Assembly: GCA_017621635.1 (NCBI GenBank)
Contig: JAGASU010000030.1
Location: 1 to 33,568, forward strand
Direction of reading: 5' to 3'
Length of the DNA stretch: 33,568 nucleotides
From: Alphaproteobacteria bacterium
GTDB taxonomy: Bacteria; Pseudomonadota; Alphaproteobacteria; RF32; CAG-239
Positions within the stretch are counted from its first letter, which is position 1. Every line of letters begins with the position of its first letter. A program made the translations under genes and the position numbers. The notes below the pieces were generated by a model. It was not told where the DNA came from. It ran no database searches and saw only the letters and a list, made by a program, of their open reading frames with translations. Of this stretch, positions 31,530-33,568 are shown piece by piece.

Positions 31530-33568
31530 ATGAGTAAATGGGTTTATACATTTGGTAACGGCAAAGCCGAAGGCGATGCTTCCATGAGAAATCTCCTCGG
31601 CGGTAAAGGTGCTAACTTGGCAGAAATGAACAAAGTTGGCTTGCCTGTTCCTCCGGGATTTACGGTAACAACAGAAGTTTGTACATATTACTACAATAAC
31701 AACAAGACTTATCCGGCTGATTTGAAAGATCAGGTTCGTGCAGCATTAGCTCACGTTGAAGGGATTATGGGCAAAAAGTTTGCTGATAATACTAATCCGT
31801 TGTTGGTTTCTGTTCGTTCCGGCGCACGCGTTTCCATGCCGGGTATGATGGATACCGTATTAAACCTCGGTTTGAATGATGAAACAGTTAAAGCTTTGGC
31901 TAAGGCTTCCGGTAGTGAGAGATTTGCATATGATGCTTATCGCCGTTTCTTACAAATGTTCTCAGACGTTGTTTTAGGCGCTGATTTGGATTTGTATGAA
32001 GAAGCTTTAGAGAATATGAAGAAATCTAAAGGTTATAAATCTGATACAGATTTGACTGCTGACGATTTGAAAGAATTGGTAAAAGAATATAAAGAAATCG
32101 GTCAGAAATTAGGTAAAGTTGTTCCGCAAGATCCGTGGGATCAATTGTGGGCGGGTATCGGTGCCGTATTCGGTTCATGGATGGTTGATCGTGCTATTAC
32201 ATATCGTAAATTAAACAATATTCCGGGTGACTGGGGTACAGCTGTTAACGTTCAAACGATGGTATTCGGTAATGCCGGTGATGACTGCGCTACCGGTGTT
32301 TGCTTCTCTCGTGACCCTGCAACCGGTGAAAATGTTTACTATGGTGAATATCTTGTAAACGCACAAGGTGAAGACGTTGTTGCCGGTATTCGTACGCCGC
32401 AACCGATGGCTTCTAAAGGTGATGGCACTTCTTTGGAAGAAAAATGGCCGCATTTGTATCAAGAGTTGGTTGATGTTCGCAACAACTTAGAGGCTCACTA
32501 CAAAGATATGCAGGATATGGAATTTACTATTGAGCATGGTAAATTGTGGATGTTGCAGTGCCGTAACGGTAAGAGAACTGCTGCTGCTGCCGTTCGTATG
32601 GCTGTTGAAATGTATGAAGAAGGTATGCTGACAAAAGAAGAAGCTATTATGCGCGTTGGTGCTGATCAGCTTGATCAGTTGTTGCACCCGATGTTGGATC
32701 CGAAAGCAGAAAAGAAAGTTATTGCTACCGGTCTTCCGGCTTCTCCAGGTGCTGCTGTCGGCCGTGCCGTATTTAATGCAGAAGACGCTGAAGCTTGGGC
32801 TGCAAAAGGTGAAAAAGTTATTCTTATCCGTAACGAAACATCTCCTGAAGATATTGGCGGTATGCACGCTTATCAGGGTGTGATTACAGCTCGCGGCGGT
32901 ATGACATCTCACGCTGCTGTGGTTGCTCGCGGTATGGGTACTCCTTGCGTTTCCGGTTCTCCGGATATTGTTATTGATCACAAAGCTAAAACAATGTCTA
33001 CAAAGTCCGGTGTTGTTGTTAAAGAAGGCGACTGGGTATCTTTGGATGGTGCTAAAGGCCAAATCATTGAAGGCAAAGTTCCGACAGTTCAAGTTGAGAT
33101 GACAGGTAACTTTGGCAAGTTGATGACATGGGTTGATGAAATCAAAACCATGAAAGTTCGTGCTAACGCTGAAACTCCGAAAGATGCTAAACAGGCTCGT
33201 GATTTTGGTGCTGAAGGTATTGGTTTGGCTCGTACAGAACATATGTTCTTTGATGCAAGCCGTATTGCCGATATGCGTGCAATGATTTTGTCTGATACTG
33301 AAGAAGGCCGTCGTGCTGCTTTGGCTCGTTTGTTGCCTTATCAGAAGCAAGACTTCATTGATTTGTTCACCATTATGGATGGTCTGCCGGTTACTGTTCG
33401 TTTGTTAGACCCGCCGTTGCATGAATTCTTGCCGCATACCGATGCTGAAATGCAGGAATTAGCTGATAAAATGGGTATGACTTTGGCTCAGGTTAAAACA
33501 CGTGCAGAAAAATTGCATGAATTGAACCCGATGCTTGGTCACCGTGGTTGCCGTTTGGCTGTTACCTA
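31530..33568 (+). CDS. ppdK: Pyruvate phosphate dikinase, 3' end outside window
   Basis: PPDK converts ATP, phosphate and pyruvate to AMP, diphosphate and phosphoenolpyruvate, and reversibly. The frame is open from ATG 31530 to the window end, giving 679 of the usual 880 or so residues. The ATP-grasp domain shows L-L-G-G-K-G-A-N-L-A-E-M near the start, V-S-V-R-S-G-A and M-P-G-M-M-D-T; M-L-Q-C-R-N-G-K-R-T ends it. The phosphohistidine domain has G-G-M-T-S-H-A-A-V-V-A-R-G with catalytic H461. The C-terminal TIM-barrel part begins and includes L-A-R-T-E-H-M-F and G-H-R-G-C-R-L. Codon choice (GGT, GCT, CGT, CCG) is more biased than in neighbouring genes, as for a highly expressed gene. AGGAG lies 11 bp upstream of the ATG. 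Confidence 0.95.
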   Translation, partial: MSKWVYTFGNGKAEGDASMRNLLGGKGANLAEMNKVGLPVPPGFTVTTEVCTYYYNNNKTYPADLKDQVRAALAHVEGIMGKKFADNTNPLLVSVRSGARVSMPGMMDTVLNLGLNDETVKALAKASGSERFAYDAYRRFLQMFSDVVLGADLDLYEEALENMKKSKGYKSDTDLTADDLKELVKEYKEIGQKLGKVVPQDPWDQLWAGIGAVFGSWMVDRAITYRKLNNIPGDWGTAVNVQTMVFGNAGDDCATGVCFSRDPATGENVYYGEYLVNAQGEDVVAGIRTPQPMASKGDGTSLEEKWPHLYQELVDVRNNLEAHYKDMQDMEFTIEHGKLWMLQCRNGKRTAAAAVRMAVEMYEEGMLTKEEAIMRVGADQLDQLLHPMLDPKAEKKVIATGLPASPGAAVGRAVFNAEDAEAWAAKGEKVILIRNETSPEDIGGMHAYQGVITARGGMTSHAAVVARGMGTPCVSGSPDIVIDHKAKTMSTKSGVVVKEGDWVSLDGAKGQIIEGKVPTVQVEMTGNFGKLMTWVDEIKTMKVRANAETPKDAKQARDFGAEGIGLARTEHMFFDASRIADMRAMILSDTEEGRRAALARLLPYQKQDFIDLFTIMDGLPVTVRLLDPPLHEFLPHTDAEMQELADKMGMTLAQVKTRAEKLHELNPMLGHRGCRLAVT

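Noticed and set aside
32487-33350. A 287-codon minus-strand frame inside ppdK
   Set aside because: It is antisense to a certain ppdK reading frame, is rich in Ser, His, Asn and Phe as expected from mirrored GCT/GGT codons, and has no ribosome-binding site.

Overview
The window looks like a piece of an AT-rich alphaproteobacterial chromosome that spans the replication origin. The lineage call rests on gene order (mnmE, mnmG, rsmG, parA, parB on one side of rho; coaE and dnaQ on the other), a short kinase-domain-only HPr kinase, an IalB-family secreted protein and perfect parS sequences inside rsmG and mnmG. The low GC content and several unrecognised genes fit a host-associated or reduced lineage, but that is inference. 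I see no tRNA, rRNA, CRISPR array, insertion sequence or prophage.

Layout. 1-5501 (+): the 3' end of a nuclease-fold gene, then tsaE, hprK, an MlaE/MlaF-type lipid ABC transporter pair, radA, a CvpA-like membrane protein and a small secreted protein, closed by a two-way terminator. 5539-7118 (-): a small membrane protein and tyrS. 7198-13428 (+): an AnmK-like sugar kinase whose usual motifs are eroded, an ABC ATPase, a 1150-residue three-part fusion (GldF-like permease, GldG-like domain, DUF4340-like domain) and a cation diffusion facilitator. 13430-15005 (-): rlmN and an IalB-like protein. 15104-16309 (+): a CCA-adding or poly(A) polymerase family enzyme.

16492-26942 is the chromosome-maintenance core. 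parB, parA, rsmG and mnmG form a minus-strand cluster, with mnmE and rho also on the minus strand. An unrecognised 446-residue gene lies between mnmG and mnmE on the opposite strand. Three perfect 16-bp parS sites lie inside rsmG, mnmG and that unknown gene, all read in the same phase as V-S-R-E-T. The 528-bp gap between rho and coaE carries four perfect DnaA boxes, several imperfect ones, an IHF-type site, AT-rich stretches and two perfect TTAA-N7-TTAA (CtrA-type) boxes. I call it oriC. The nearest gene on each side is transcribed away from it.

26943-33568: coaE, dnaQ and pgeF in a tight plus-strand operon, an unrecognised soluble protein, an outer-membrane beta-barrel gene (-) with a long structured leader that looks like an attenuator, a REP-like palindromic stretch, and the first 679 codons of ppdK, which runs off the window.

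The points most worth a second look are the origin with its CtrA-like boxes, the in-gene parS set with the unknown gene between mnmG and mnmE, the outer-membrane gene leader with mutually exclusive hairpins, the three-part Gld-like fusion, and the AnmK homologue with replaced active-site motifs.
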